Assembly (NCBI RefSeq): GCF_016863335.1
Contig: NZ_BOOR01000026.1
Location: 1-49,107 of the forward strand
From: Planotetraspora thailandica
GTDB lineage: Bacteria > Actinomycetota > Actinomycetes > Streptosporangiales > Streptosporangiaceae
DNA: 49,107 nucleotides
Direction: 5' to 3'
The notes below the pieces were generated by a model, which was given only the letters and a program-made list of their open reading frames with translations, searched no databases and had not been told where the DNA came from. Positions 24,962 to 32,848 of the stretch are shown here, piece after piece. The position numbers and the translations under genes are program-made. Positions within the stretch are counted from its first letter, which is position 1. Each line of letters opens with the position of its first letter.

Positions 24962-25753
24962 GTGCTGGATATCGACAATTTGCTCACGGCCTACGACGAA
25001 CAGATGCGGGGAGCGCCGCCCATCCCTCCCGTGGGGGTCACCTACGAGAAGGACGGCCCGCTGCTCCGGATCGTCGGCCACTATCGGGGCCTCGTCAGCG
25101 CCCCACGCGACATAGGACTCCGCGGAGCCGAACTCGACCGCCTGATCGCTCGCCAGCGTGACTATTTCGCTGCTCGCGGCGAGGCGGTGGAGTGGAAGAC
25201 CCGCGGGCACGATCAGCCGGCCGATCTCACCGACCGTCTGCGCGCCGCGGGCTTCGTTCCCGAGGACGAGGAAGCCGTCCTCATCGGCCTCGCCCAGGAG
25301 ATGGCCGCGGCACCGGTCCTGCCGGACGGTGTCACGCTGCGTCAGGTGACCGCGGACGCCGACATGCACCGCATCGCCGCCATGGAGTCGGCCGTCTGGG
25401 GAGACGACTTCAGCTGGCTCAGCGACGACCTGATCGGCCGCGTCTCGGCGGCCCCGAACGAGATCGCCGTCATGGTCGCCGAAGCCGAAGGCGAGGTGGT
25501 TTCCGCGGCCTGGCTGGTCTTCCGTGAAGGAACGGAGTTCGCCAGCCTGTGGGGCGGCTCGACGTTGCCTGCTTGGCGAGGTCGCGGGATCTACCGCGCA
25601 CTCGTGGCCGCCCGCGCCCAGTTGGCCGTCGCCCGCGGCGTCAGGTTCCTGCAAGTCGACGCCTCCGACGACAGTGCCCCGATCCTGGGCCGACTTGGTT
25701 TTCACGCCGTGACCACCACCACGCCCTACGTCTGGTCGCCGCCGCAGCCCTGA
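24962..25753 (+). CDS. GNAT-family N-acetyltransferase
   Basis: A 263-residue protein with two GNAT-like halves. The C-terminal half contains the CoA-binding core: SLWGGSTLPAWRGRGIYRAL (motif A) and VDASDDSAPILGRLGFHAV (motif B). The N-terminal half (YEKDGPLLRIVGHYRGLVSA, DYFAARGEAVEWKTRGHDQP) is a degenerate GNAT-like domain commonly seen in this actinobacterial subgroup. The substrate is unknown. GTG 24962 is chosen because TACTGT (24949-24954) lies seven bases upstream as a -10-like box and there is no ribosome site, implying a leaderless message. The gene converges on the HD-domain gene, 27 bases away. Confidence 0.85.
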   Translation: MLDIDNLLTAYDEQMRGAPPIPPVGVTYEKDGPLLRIVGHYRGLVSAPRDIGLRGAELDRLIARQRDYFAARGEAVEWKTRGHDQPADLTDRLRAAGFVPEDEEAVLIGLAQEMAAAPVLPDGVTLRQVTADADMHRIAAMESAVWGDDFSWLSDDLIGRVSAAPNEIAVMVAEAEGEVVSAAWLVFREGTEFASLWGGSTLPAWRGRGIYRALVAARAQLAVARGVRFLQVDASDDSAPILGRLGFHAVTTTTPYVWSPPQP

Positions 25754-25780
25754 CACGGGCTCCAGTTGCTGCCCGCGCTC

Positions 25781-26371
25781 TCAGGCGATCGGATGGCGGG
25801 CCTGGAAGGCGAGCCGCTCGTCGGCGTCCCGGGCGAGAGCGTCCAGGACGTCGTCCAGGACCATGAACGCCTGCCAGGGACTCTCACCGGAAACCCGGCA
25901 GATGCGCTCGACAACGAGATCCTCAAGGTCCCGGAGCCGTTTCGCCTTCCAGATCTTGTCCGCGAGGCTGACCAGGAGGTCCTCCGTACTGATGTCACGG
26001 GCGGTCCATGTCGCGTGGTTCCTGGCGAAACGGGCGAGGCGGTCGTCGACGCCGTGAGCGAGGAGCAACTCGTATCCGGCCTGCTCATGCGCGTGCCCCG
26101 GACCCGTGAGCTCGTCAGTGTGGATCACCTTGCCGATGTCGTGGGTGGCGGCGCCGAACAGGACCTCCTCCTGGTCGAACCGCAGCCGGGGACACGCGTC
26201 GCCGAGCGCGTCGATGAGCCGGCGAGCGGTGTCGTGGACCGCCCGGAGGTGAGCGGCGAGCCGCGGCGGCGCTTCCAGATCGAGGAGAAGGCGGGCGGCA
26301 TCCTGCGGCAGGGGTCCCATGCTGGACACCGCCGGCTCGGTCAGGGCACGCCGCAGGGCGATCACGCTCAT
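25781..26371 (-). CDS. HD-domain phosphohydrolase
   Basis: Up to 196 residues. The HD signature is complete: RAVHDTARRL (first His), FGAATHDIGKVIH (His-Asp pair) and SLADKIWKAKR (distal Asp), defining a metal-dependent phosphohydrolase of the small cytosolic type. Substrates in this superfamily range from nucleotides to cyclic dinucleotides; none can be assigned. ATG 26371 gives the longest form; ATG 26320 (MGPLPQDAARL) would match the usual start of small HD proteins better, and neither has a good ribosome site. It lies upstream on the same strand of nothing obviously linked; the SDR gene 88 bases further upstream may share its transcript. Confidence 0.85.
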   Translation of the reverse strand: MSVIALRRALTEPAVSSMGPLPQDAARLLLDLEAPPRLAAHLRAVHDTARRLIDALGDACPRLRFDQEEVLFGAATHDIGKVIHTDELTGPGHAHEQAGYELLLAHGVDDRLARFARNHATWTARDISTEDLLVSLADKIWKAKRLRDLEDLVVERICRVSGESPWQAFMVLDDVLDALARDADERLAFQARHPIA

Positions 26372-26459
26372 GCGAGAAGACCGAGCCGGACCGACCGCGA
26401 TGCGTCAGGGGCTTTCCGTGCGACCGTACGAGGGCCGCAGCGCCGGAAATCGCATCCGT

Positions 26460-27152
26460 TCATCGGGTGGGACCGGCCCAGGGGCGCACGGTGATCTCGG
26501 TGACATGGGCGTCGGGCGTTGCGCTCACGGCGGCCAGCACGGCCCGCGCGACCGAAGCCGCGTCAAGGTACCTCTCCGGCTCGTACGGGCCGGACTCCTG
26601 GGCGCGGACGTCCCTTTGCATGTCGGTGTCGGCCCGCCCGGGATAGATCGAGGTGACCCGGATGCCTTCACCGTGCTCTTCCTCGCGGAGGACGTCGGCG
26701 TAGGCGCGCAGCGCGAACTTGCTCGCCGCATAGGAGCCCCAGTTGGGGTTGGCCCGCTGGCCGCTGCCCGAGTTGATCAGAACGACGTGGCCGTGAGCCG
26801 CCCGGAGGGCGGGGAGCAGCAGCCGGGTCAGCTCGGCCACCGCGACGACGTTCACCTCGAACGTCTGCCGCCACACTTCCGCGGGCGTCTCAGCCAGGGC
26901 GCCGAGCCGGGCGATGCCGGCGCTGTGGACGAGCAGGTCGAGCCTGTCGATCTTCTCGACATCGGCCGCGTTCACGGCGGTGAGCTCCACCGCCCATGGG
27001 CGGGCGCGGGGCAGTTCGGCGCACAAGGCGTCCAGTGCCGTGCGGTCCCTGCCGCCGAGCAGCAGATCGTACGTAGGAGCGAGGGCTCGGGCCACGGCGG
27101 CCCCGATCCCGCGCGAGGCGCCCGTGATGAGCGCCACCGGTCGTTCGGACAT
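26460..27152 (-). CDS. Short-chain dehydrogenase/reductase (SDR)
   Basis: A 230-residue classical SDR. Cofactor motif ALITGASRGIGAAVARAL (TGxxxGxG), HSAG in place of NNAG, the catalytic Ser in LINSGSGQ and the SYAASKFALRAYADVL Tyr-x-x-x-Lys motif are present, so the oxidoreductase active site is intact. The GASRG pattern favours NADPH. Substrate unknown. GGTGA precedes ATG 27152. The gene is followed nine bases upstream in the genome map (on the same strand, 5' side) by a small membrane-protein gene, likely co-transcribed. Confidence 0.92.
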   Translation of the reverse strand: MSERPVALITGASRGIGAAVARALAPTYDLLLGGRDRTALDALCAELPRARPWAVELTAVNAADVEKIDRLDLLVHSAGIARLGALAETPAEVWRQTFEVNVVAVAELTRLLLPALRAAHGHVVLINSGSGQRANPNWGSYAASKFALRAYADVLREEEHGEGIRVTSIYPGRADTDMQRDVRAQESGPYEPERYLDAASVARAVLAAVSATPDAHVTEITVRPWAGPTR

Positions 27153-27161
27153 GGGCTCACC

Positions 27162-27512
27162 TTAGAGCTCCGGACGCAGGTCCCCGTCGGCGGTCGTGCG
27201 GGTTCTGCGTCCGCGGGCGATGAGCCAGATGAGCCATGCCTGGAACAGCCCGGCGGCGGTGAACGGCAGCGAGGGGATCAGAGGGCTGGGCAAGCCGAGT
27301 GGCAGGAACATGAGGAGTTCCGAGAGGGGAGAGGTGACCGCGAACAGCACGAGTGCTTCCAGTCCCTGGCTGTCGGGTTGGCGTGTGGCGATCTCGACGT
27401 AAACGGTCGCGGCGACGACGATCAGCGCGTAGGGGCCGGCGATGGCCAGGGCGAAGGTTCCGCGCTCATATCGGGAGACGTAGTGGGTCAGCGAGGGTCG
27501 CATAGTTGGCAT
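27162..27512 (-). CDS. Small integral membrane protein
   Basis: A 116-residue protein with three hydrophobic segments (GTFALAIAGPYALIVVAATV, ALVLFAVTSPLSELLMFLPL, LPFTAAGLFQAWLIWLIARG) and a basic C-terminus. It resembles the small three-helix membrane proteins widespread in streptomycetes and relatives, but I cannot assign a function. ATG 27512 is chosen because AAGG lies about eight bases upstream; GTG 27521 and ATG 27503 are alternatives. It sits nine bases from the SDR gene, so the two probably form one transcript. Confidence 0.7.
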   Translation of the reverse strand: MPTMRPSLTHYVSRYERGTFALAIAGPYALIVVAATVYVEIATRQPDSQGLEALVLFAVTSPLSELLMFLPLGLPSPLIPSLPFTAAGLFQAWLIWLIARGRRTRTTADGDLRPEL

Positions 27513-27908
27513 TCTGCGCACCTTGCGGCGTTTATTCCTGAGTAAGGCTACTCAGCTGAGCTAGGCACCTGACGGTCCTGATCTGGGCCAGGTGGGTACA
27601 GTCAAAGAAAGAACTGAACAGGGCACCGTCCGGCCGGATTTCATCTGCAAGCACGGGGACGCCCGTAAGGCCGCCCACACCGGCCACGACCAGTTCACCG
27701 CAGGTCTCCCGTCCGCCGTTCCGGCCCGCCGACTGTCCCGTGTCGGCATGCGCGTGGTGATCGCCGCCCTCGCTGACGGCGAGGCGGATCGCCGAGGAGG
27801 AGCAGCAACGGGGCTTATGCGCCGGATGGGGCCCGAGGGTCTGGCTCACCAGCGGCTTCACCGGCCAGGGGTGAGCCCCACTGCGGCCGTCGCTTGAAGA
27901 GGGGCATC
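27513..27908. other. Intergenic region with inverted repeats
   Basis: No gene is convincing; open frames on both strands (for example 27592-27897 plus, 27532-27861 minus) overlap and encode compositionally odd peptides. Two nested symmetries lie just upstream of the membrane-protein gene: CTGAGT/ACTCAG arms at 27538-27543 and 27550-27555 around AAGGCT, and the perfect palindrome CTCAGCTGAG at 27551-27560. The first contains the AGGCTA core of DtxR/IdeR iron boxes but matches the full box at only about 10 of 19 positions. The rest (27560-27908) is the presumed promoter and leader of qcrB. Confidence 0.5.
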
Positions 27909-29531
27909 ATGAAGGCTCCCCCGAAAGTCATCGCCGGCGTCTTCGGCTTCGTCGACGATCGCCTCGGCACGGGGAGCTTCCTCAAGCGCAACCTGAGGAA
28001 GATCTTCCCGGACCACTGGTCGTTCCTGCTGGGTGAGATCGCGCTCTACTCGTTCATCATCCTGCTGCTGACCGGCACGTTCCTGACGTTCTGGTTCAAG
28101 CCCAGCATGGGAGAGGTCGTCTACTCCGGGTCCTACCAGCCGCTGGTAGGTGTGCGGATGTCCGAGGCCTACGCCTCGACCCTGAACATCAGTTTCGACA
28201 TCCGGGGCGGTCTGCTGATCCGCCAGATTCACCACTGGGCGGCCCTGATGTTCGTCGCGGGCCTGACGGCGCACATGCTCCGCGTGTTCTTCACCGGCGC
28301 CTACCGCAAGCCACGCGAGCTGAATTGGCTCATCGGCCTCGGACTGTTCACCCTGGCACTCCTGGAGGGCCTGACCGGCTACTCCCTGCCGGACGACCTG
28401 CTCTCCGGCGCCGGTCTGCGGATCACCCAGGGCGTGATCCTCTCGATCCCCGTGGTGGGGACGTATCTGACATTCCTGCTCTTCGGCGGCGAGTATCCAG
28501 GCACTGACATCATCTCGCGGTTCTTCACGATCCACATCCTGCTGATCCCGGGCCTCCTGGTGGCGCTGATCTCGGCCCACCTGATCCTCATGTGGGTGCA
28601 GAAGCACACGCAGATGCCGGGCACCGGCCGCACCGAGCAGAACGTGGTGGGGGCGCCGTTCTTCCCGGCCTTCATGGCCAAGGGGGGCGCGTTCACCCTG
28701 TTCACGTTCGCCGTCCTGGCGCTGCTGGGAACGTTCGCCCAGATCAACCCGATCTGGCTGTTCGGCCCGTACACGCCGGCGAACATTTCGGCGGGATCCC
28801 AGCCCGACTTCTACATGGGCTTCCTGGAGGGATCGTTGCGCCTGATGCCCGCGTGGGAGATCAACTTCCTGGGGTACACGATTCCGTTCAGCGTGCTGAT
28901 CCCCGCGCTGGGGCCGATGGGGCTCGTTCTGACGGGCTTGGCGATCTTCCCGTTCGCCGAGCGGTGGATCACCGGTGACCGCCGGGAGCACCACATCGCC
29001 GACCGGCCGCGCAACAACCCGGTCCGCACCGCGATCGGCTTCGCGGGCATCACGTTCTACGGCGTGCTGTGGCTGCTCGGCGCCAACGACGAGATCTCGG
29101 CCTTCTTCCACATCAGCCTGTACCAGACGACGATCTTCGGGCGGTTCGCGATCATTCTCGGCCCGATCATCGCCTTCTTCGTGGCCTACCGCACCTGCAT
29201 CGGCCTGCAGCGCAGCGACCAGGCCATGCTGTCCCACGGTGTGGAGACGGGCGTCATCAAGCGCCTGCCGCACGGCGAATACATCGAGGTGCACGCCGCC
29301 CCGATGCAGGACATCGCCGACCACGCCCGCGGCAAGAAGGAGATCCCGGTCATCGAGAGCCGCGAGGACACCGACGGCGTCCCGCCGAAGGGAGCCCGCA
29401 CCGCCCTCGGACGGCTCCGCGCCAGGATCAGCCAGGCGTACGGCGCGGACCACGCCCCCCTCGGCGAAGCTCACAAGGGGGAGCGCGCTGCCATCGGTGC
29501 AGGAAAGCGCAAGCCGCCCGCAGAGCACTGA
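27909..29531 (+). CDS. qcrB: Cytochrome bc1 complex cytochrome b subunit, orphan copy
   Basis: A 540-residue actinobacterial QcrB. Heme-ligand His residues are visible in LLIRQIHHWAALMFVAGLTA/HML and in the FTIHILLIPG and ALISAHLIL helices; the Qo-site PDFYMG (the local form of PEWY) and about nine transmembrane helices are present, followed by the hydrophilic C-terminal tail seen in actinobacteria. Normally qcrB follows qcrC and qcrA and precedes or follows ctaCDE; none of these is here, so this is a second, unlinked copy or a variant, perhaps exchanging subunits with the main bc1-aa3 supercomplex under special conditions. ATG 27909 follows AGAGGGG; an in-frame TTG lies at 27894. Confidence 0.93.
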   Translation: MKAPPKVIAGVFGFVDDRLGTGSFLKRNLRKIFPDHWSFLLGEIALYSFIILLLTGTFLTFWFKPSMGEVVYSGSYQPLVGVRMSEAYASTLNISFDIRGGLLIRQIHHWAALMFVAGLTAHMLRVFFTGAYRKPRELNWLIGLGLFTLALLEGLTGYSLPDDLLSGAGLRITQGVILSIPVVGTYLTFLLFGGEYPGTDIISRFFTIHILLIPGLLVALISAHLILMWVQKHTQMPGTGRTEQNVVGAPFFPAFMAKGGAFTLFTFAVLALLGTFAQINPIWLFGPYTPANISAGSQPDFYMGFLEGSLRLMPAWEINFLGYTIPFSVLIPALGPMGLVLTGLAIFPFAERWITGDRREHHIADRPRNNPVRTAIGFAGITFYGVLWLLGANDEISAFFHISLYQTTIFGRFAIILGPIIAFFVAYRTCIGLQRSDQAMLSHGVETGVIKRLPHGEYIEVHAAPMQDIADHARGKKEIPVIESREDTDGVPPKGARTALGRLRARISQAYGADHAPLGEAHKGERAAIGAGKRKPPAEH

Positions 29532-29735
29532 CGACAGCGCTCCGACAGGTCCCCTGGGGCGTTTCCTCTCGGCAGGCACCGCCGACCCCGGCGTCGGCTG
29601 AATGCCGTACGGCTGGTAGAAGGTCAGGTGGACGTCGGAGCGCCGGTCGCCATTTCTCCGTGATGGTTTCCGTACGGCTGTCGCTCTGGCGTGGGCGACT
29701 GTTCACCACAACGTGCAGCTAATAAAGGAATCGGT

Positions 29736-30275
29736 ATGCGCAGCGTCTTCGCGGTCATGGCCGCCGTGGCCGTCACCATTGGCGGATGCTCGGGAACGAC
29801 GGGCGCTGTGAGCCGGCCTGGTTCCTCGGCCGCCCCATCGATGGATGGATCTGCCACGACGGTTCCCACCCCGGCTCCGGCGAAGCCGCTGTCTCAGAAA
29901 CAAGCCGCGATTCGTTATCTGAAGACCGTGAAGCCCTACGACATCGCCCTTGAGCGGCTGGAGCAGGCGATCAACACAGGCCGGCCCGCGGCCACGCTGA
30001 GGGAGCTTGCCGCAAAAGTCGCGTCGGCCAATGCGGCGCACATGCGCGACCTCCGAGACGTCCCCTGGCCTCTTGCCGTTCGCGCGCCGATCAAGGCACT
30101 TCGCGCTGAATCCGCCAAGGCGCAGGTCTACTGGCGGCAGGCGGCCCAGGCCAAGACCCGTGGCGAGTTGGTCCAGGCGGTGCTGGAAGCGGCACGACAT
30201 GACGGTTCCGTAGCCGCCGGCAAGATCCGCAGTCTTCTCCACCTGGCGAAATATGAAGAAAGTGTCTACTCCTGA
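29736..30275 (+). CDS. Putative secreted lipoprotein
   Basis: A 179-residue protein of no family I recognise. A short signal peptide ends in the lipobox IGGCSG (Cys ~17), then a Ser/Pro/Thr linker and a mostly helical domain rich in Ala, Arg and Lys (IRYLKTVKPYDIALERLEQA, RELAAKVASANAAHMRDLRD, AQVYWRQAAQAKTRGELVQA). It resembles small four-helix lipoproteins of actinobacteria. AAAGGA lies six bases before ATG 29736. It converges on the DUF305 lipoprotein gene, 59 bases away. Confidence 0.75.
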   Translation: MRSVFAVMAAVAVTIGGCSGTTGAVSRPGSSAAPSMDGSATTVPTPAPAKPLSQKQAAIRYLKTVKPYDIALERLEQAINTGRPAATLRELAAKVASANAAHMRDLRDVPWPLAVRAPIKALRAESAKAQVYWRQAAQAKTRGELVQAVLEAARHDGSVAAGKIRSLLHLAKYEESVYS

Positions 30276-30334
30276 GTGGCCGAGTCTTCATCCTCGGTCG
30301 AAGCGACGGAGGGCTCCAGCTGCGGCGTCTGGTT

Positions 30335-30955
30335 TCAGAGTATTTCCTGCATGCGATGTATTTCGGCGGTCTGCTCCGCTATGACATCTTGGGCCCACTG
30401 CTGGACGGTAAGGTGCGAGCCGCCGGTCAGTTCGTCCGTGGCCATCGTGATCGCACCCTCATGGTGATTGATCATCAACTGGAGGAAGAGCCGGTCGAAA
30501 TCCGCGCCTGAGGCTGCCCTGAGCGCGTCCAACTGCTCGGGCGTGGCCATGCCCGGCATGTTCGTGTGATCCGTGTGGTGGCCGGGCTGCTGAATGTTCT
30601 CCTGCGTCAGCCAGGTCGTCATCGTGCGGATCTCCGGCCCCTGCACGGCGAGAATTCGGTCGGCAAACCCCTTGACCTTGGGAGAACTGAACCGTGACGG
30701 TGCGAGGGCTGCCATGTCCAAGGCCTGCCGATGATGAATGACCATGTTTTGGGCATATCGGACGTCGGCTGCATTCGCGACGGGTGACGGGACGGCGGTG
30801 ACCGCCTCTCCAGGGCTGAGCGTCCTGGCTGCCTCGCCGGGCCGGCCCGGAGCGATCACGGGCGCGGTCGACTGTGCGGCGGTGTCGTTCCCGTCGTTGG
30901 AACAGGCGCCCAGAAACAGGGCGGCGCCGGACATCAGGATAAGCGCGGCGCGCAC
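30335..30955 (-). CDS. DUF305 family lipoprotein
   Basis: A 206-residue lipoprotein. The signal peptide ends in the lipobox LFLGACSN. The DUF305 domain carries two characteristic His-pairs, NMVIHHRQALDMAAL and QLMINHHEGAITMATDEL, with Met-rich surroundings; the His/Met pattern suggests copper or other metal binding, and DUF305 genes often neighbour copper-handling genes. A HTDHTNMPGM linker is also His/Met-rich. GTG 30955 is chosen because AAGGAGG (30966-30960 on this strand) lies four bases upstream; the frame is open further to 31045 but without signal-peptide character. It is divergent from the LVIVD-repeat gene. Confidence 0.88.
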   Translation of the reverse strand: MRAALILMSGAALFLGACSNDGNDTAAQSTAPVIAPGRPGEAARTLSPGEAVTAVPSPVANAADVRYAQNMVIHHRQALDMAALAPSRFSSPKVKGFADRILAVQGPEIRTMTTWLTQENIQQPGHHTDHTNMPGMATPEQLDALRAASGADFDRLFLQLMINHHEGAITMATDELTGGSHLTVQQWAQDVIAEQTAEIHRMQEIL

Positions 30956-31018
30956 CCTACCTCCTTGCGACAAGGCGATGAGGATCGACATTAATCGATA
31001 CGGGCGCCCTTGAAAAGA

Positions 31019-31107
31019 TGACATGTCTAAAGAATTTGCTGACATGTTGCTATCTGGCCAGAAGAATTATTGCGAGTCATGATCCTGTCATTTATGTCCC
31101 CTTTATG
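31019..31107. promoter_or_regulatory. Shared divergent promoter region with two sets of direct repeats
   Basis: TGACATGT occurs at 31019-31026 and 31040-31047, exactly 21 bp (two helical turns) apart, each containing the palindrome ACATGT. Nearer the rightward gene, GTCAT at 31076 and 31087, then TTTATG at 31091 and 31102, recur at an 11-bp spacing; the unit TGTCATTTATG (31086-31096) fits the PHO-box unit G(G/T)TCAYYYR(C/G)G at about 9 of 11 positions. AGGAGG at 31108-31113 is the ribosome site. Confidence 0.4.
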
Positions 31108-31120
31108 AGGAGGCTCCTAC

Positions 31121-32542
31121 GTGTTCACCTCCCGCCGGCGTGGCCTGACCGGCCGTGTCCTGGCCGTGACGGGCACGGTGCTGGCCATCGGGCTGGCCAC
31201 CGTCCCGGCTCAGGCCGCGGACGTCCTGGCTCCCGACGAGATCGCCATGAGCGGCAACGTCACGCACGTGGCGAACGTGCCGAAGCCGACCGCCCTCGCA
31301 GGCACCATCAACACCGACATCGCCTTCCAGGGTGATTACGCCTATGTCGGCAACTACGGTGGCTTCAGCATCGTCAACATCAAGCATCCGAAGAAGCCGG
31401 AAGTCGTCAGCTCGGTCGTGTGCCCGGGTTCCCAGATGGACATGTCCGTCTACGGCGACCTGCTCTTCGGCTCCGTCGACTCCTCCCGCAACGACGACTC
31501 CTGCAGCAGCGTCGGCCAGAGCGCTGCGAACAAGGACTCGTGGGAGGGAATCCGCATCTTCGACGTCAGTAACAAGTCCAACCCGAAGTACATCAAGTCG
31601 GTCGAGACCAGCTGCGGTTCGCACACCCACACCCTCGTGCCGGACAAGACCGGCAAGGCGGTGTACATCTACATCTCGTCGTACAGCCCCTCGGCGTCCT
31701 TCCCGGACTGCCAGCCGCCGCACGACCTGATCTCGATCGTCAAGGTCCCGCTCAAGAACCCCACGGCCGCGTCCGTGGTCGCGACGCCGAACCTGTTCCC
31801 TGACGGCGGCAACCCGGGGGAGAGCCTCCCCTACCCCTACCGCACGTCGGCGACCACCGGCTGCCACGACATCACGGCTTACCCCGAGAAGGGCCTTGCC
31901 GCGGGAGCCTGCATGGGCGACGGCATCCTGCTGGACATCAAGGATCCTGAGCACCCGAAGGTTCTGGACGTCGTCCGCGATGACGAGAACTTCGCGTTCT
32001 GGCACTCGGCGACCTTCAACAACGAAGGCACCAAGGTCATCTTCACCGACGAGCTGGGCGGTGGAACCGCGGCCACCTGCAACGAGGCCATCGGCCAGAC
32101 CCGTGGAGCCGACGCGATCTACGACATCGAGGACAACCAGTTCACGTTCAAGAGCTACTACAAGATCTCGCGTTACCAGGCGGACACGGAGAACTGCGTG
32201 GCCCACAACGGCTCGCTGATCCCCGTCAAGGGCCGCGACATCATGGTGCAGGCGTGGTACCAGGGTGGCGTCTCGATCTGGGACTTCACCGACTCCGCCA
32301 ACCCGCACGAGATCGGCTACTTCGAGCGGGGTCCGTGGGAGCAGCCGCTGAACGGCGGTTACTGGTCCGCGTACTACTACAACGGCTACATCTACGGCAG
32401 CGACTTCAACGAGGGATTCGACGTCTTCAAGATCAACGATCCTCGTACCAACCAGGCCAACAGCGTGAAGGTCGACCGGCTCAACGTGCAGACGCAGGGC
32501 TCGTACCCCGAGCGCGGCAAGGGAGTGCCCGGAGGGCACTGA
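31121..32542 (+). CDS. Secreted LVIVD-repeat (beta-propeller) protein
   Basis: A 473-residue exported protein. Signal peptide at residues ~1-32 (TSRRRGLTGRVLAVTGTVLA, cleavage near AQAAD). The rest consists of LVIVD-type blades, visible as DIAFQGDYAYVGNYGGFSIV, GIRIFDVSNKSNPKYIK, GILLDIKDPEHPKVLDVV, GVSIWDFTDSANPHEIG and GFDVFKIND, the 'name-value-is' strand pattern of these propellers. About eight Cys suggest disulfides. The family has no defined activity; binding or metal-dependent hydrolysis is possible. GTG 31121 follows AGGAGG. It is divergent from DUF305 and upstream of the phospholipase gene, separated from it by a strong hairpin. Confidence 0.85.
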   Translation: MFTSRRRGLTGRVLAVTGTVLAIGLATVPAQAADVLAPDEIAMSGNVTHVANVPKPTALAGTINTDIAFQGDYAYVGNYGGFSIVNIKHPKKPEVVSSVVCPGSQMDMSVYGDLLFGSVDSSRNDDSCSSVGQSAANKDSWEGIRIFDVSNKSNPKYIKSVETSCGSHTHTLVPDKTGKAVYIYISSYSPSASFPDCQPPHDLISIVKVPLKNPTAASVVATPNLFPDGGNPGESLPYPYRTSATTGCHDITAYPEKGLAAGACMGDGILLDIKDPEHPKVLDVVRDDENFAFWHSATFNNEGTKVIFTDELGGGTAATCNEAIGQTRGADAIYDIEDNQFTFKSYYKISRYQADTENCVAHNGSLIPVKGRDIMVQAWYQGGVSIWDFTDSANPHEIGYFERGPWEQPLNGGYWSAYYYNGYIYGSDFNEGFDVFKINDPRTNQANSVKVDRLNVQTQGSYPERGKGVPGGH

Positions 32543-32576
32543 CGGGTCGCGTGACGAGTAACAGGCAATGAGAAAG

Positions 32577-32631
32577 GAGCGGGCACTGATCCGGTGCGCC
32601 TCATCCTCAGGTACCGGCCCAGTGCCCGCTC
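32577..32631 (+). terminator. Terminator, perfect 12-bp inverted repeat with inner stem
   Basis: GAGCGGGCACTG (32577-32588) pairs exactly with CAGTGCCCGCTC (32620-32631); an inner CCGGT/ACCGG stem shortens the loop. It lies 34 bases after the LVIVD gene stop. Confidence 0.75.
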
Positions 32632-32848
32632 AACCCCACCGCGCCTGACTGGCGACCGCCACACCTGCCGCCGTCAGGGTGCCCGTCGGCGGAAAACATC
32701 CCGGTTCTTTATCGTTCGTCCCCTTTGGGGGTGTTCGCTATATGGACAGCACCAATCGGCAATTTTGGCTTCGGCTCCTCGTCGCCTGGGGGCAAGATCT
32801 CGCGGCTAGCTTCGTGCGGCACGTCCCCGCACGCGGAGGTCTGAAGCC
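32632..32848. other. Leader/promoter region of the phospholipase gene
   Basis: No gene. It contains GTTC at 32704, 32714 and 32733, a CCCCTTTGGGG near-palindrome (32721-32730) and a TATATGG stretch near 32740 that could be a -10. GGAGG lies nine bases before the ATG. Confidence 0.35.

Noticed and set aside
27532-27897. Two overlapping ~100-codon frames upstream of qcrB, one on each strand
   Set aside because: Neither has a ribosome site, a recognised motif or convincing composition; treated as intergenic.
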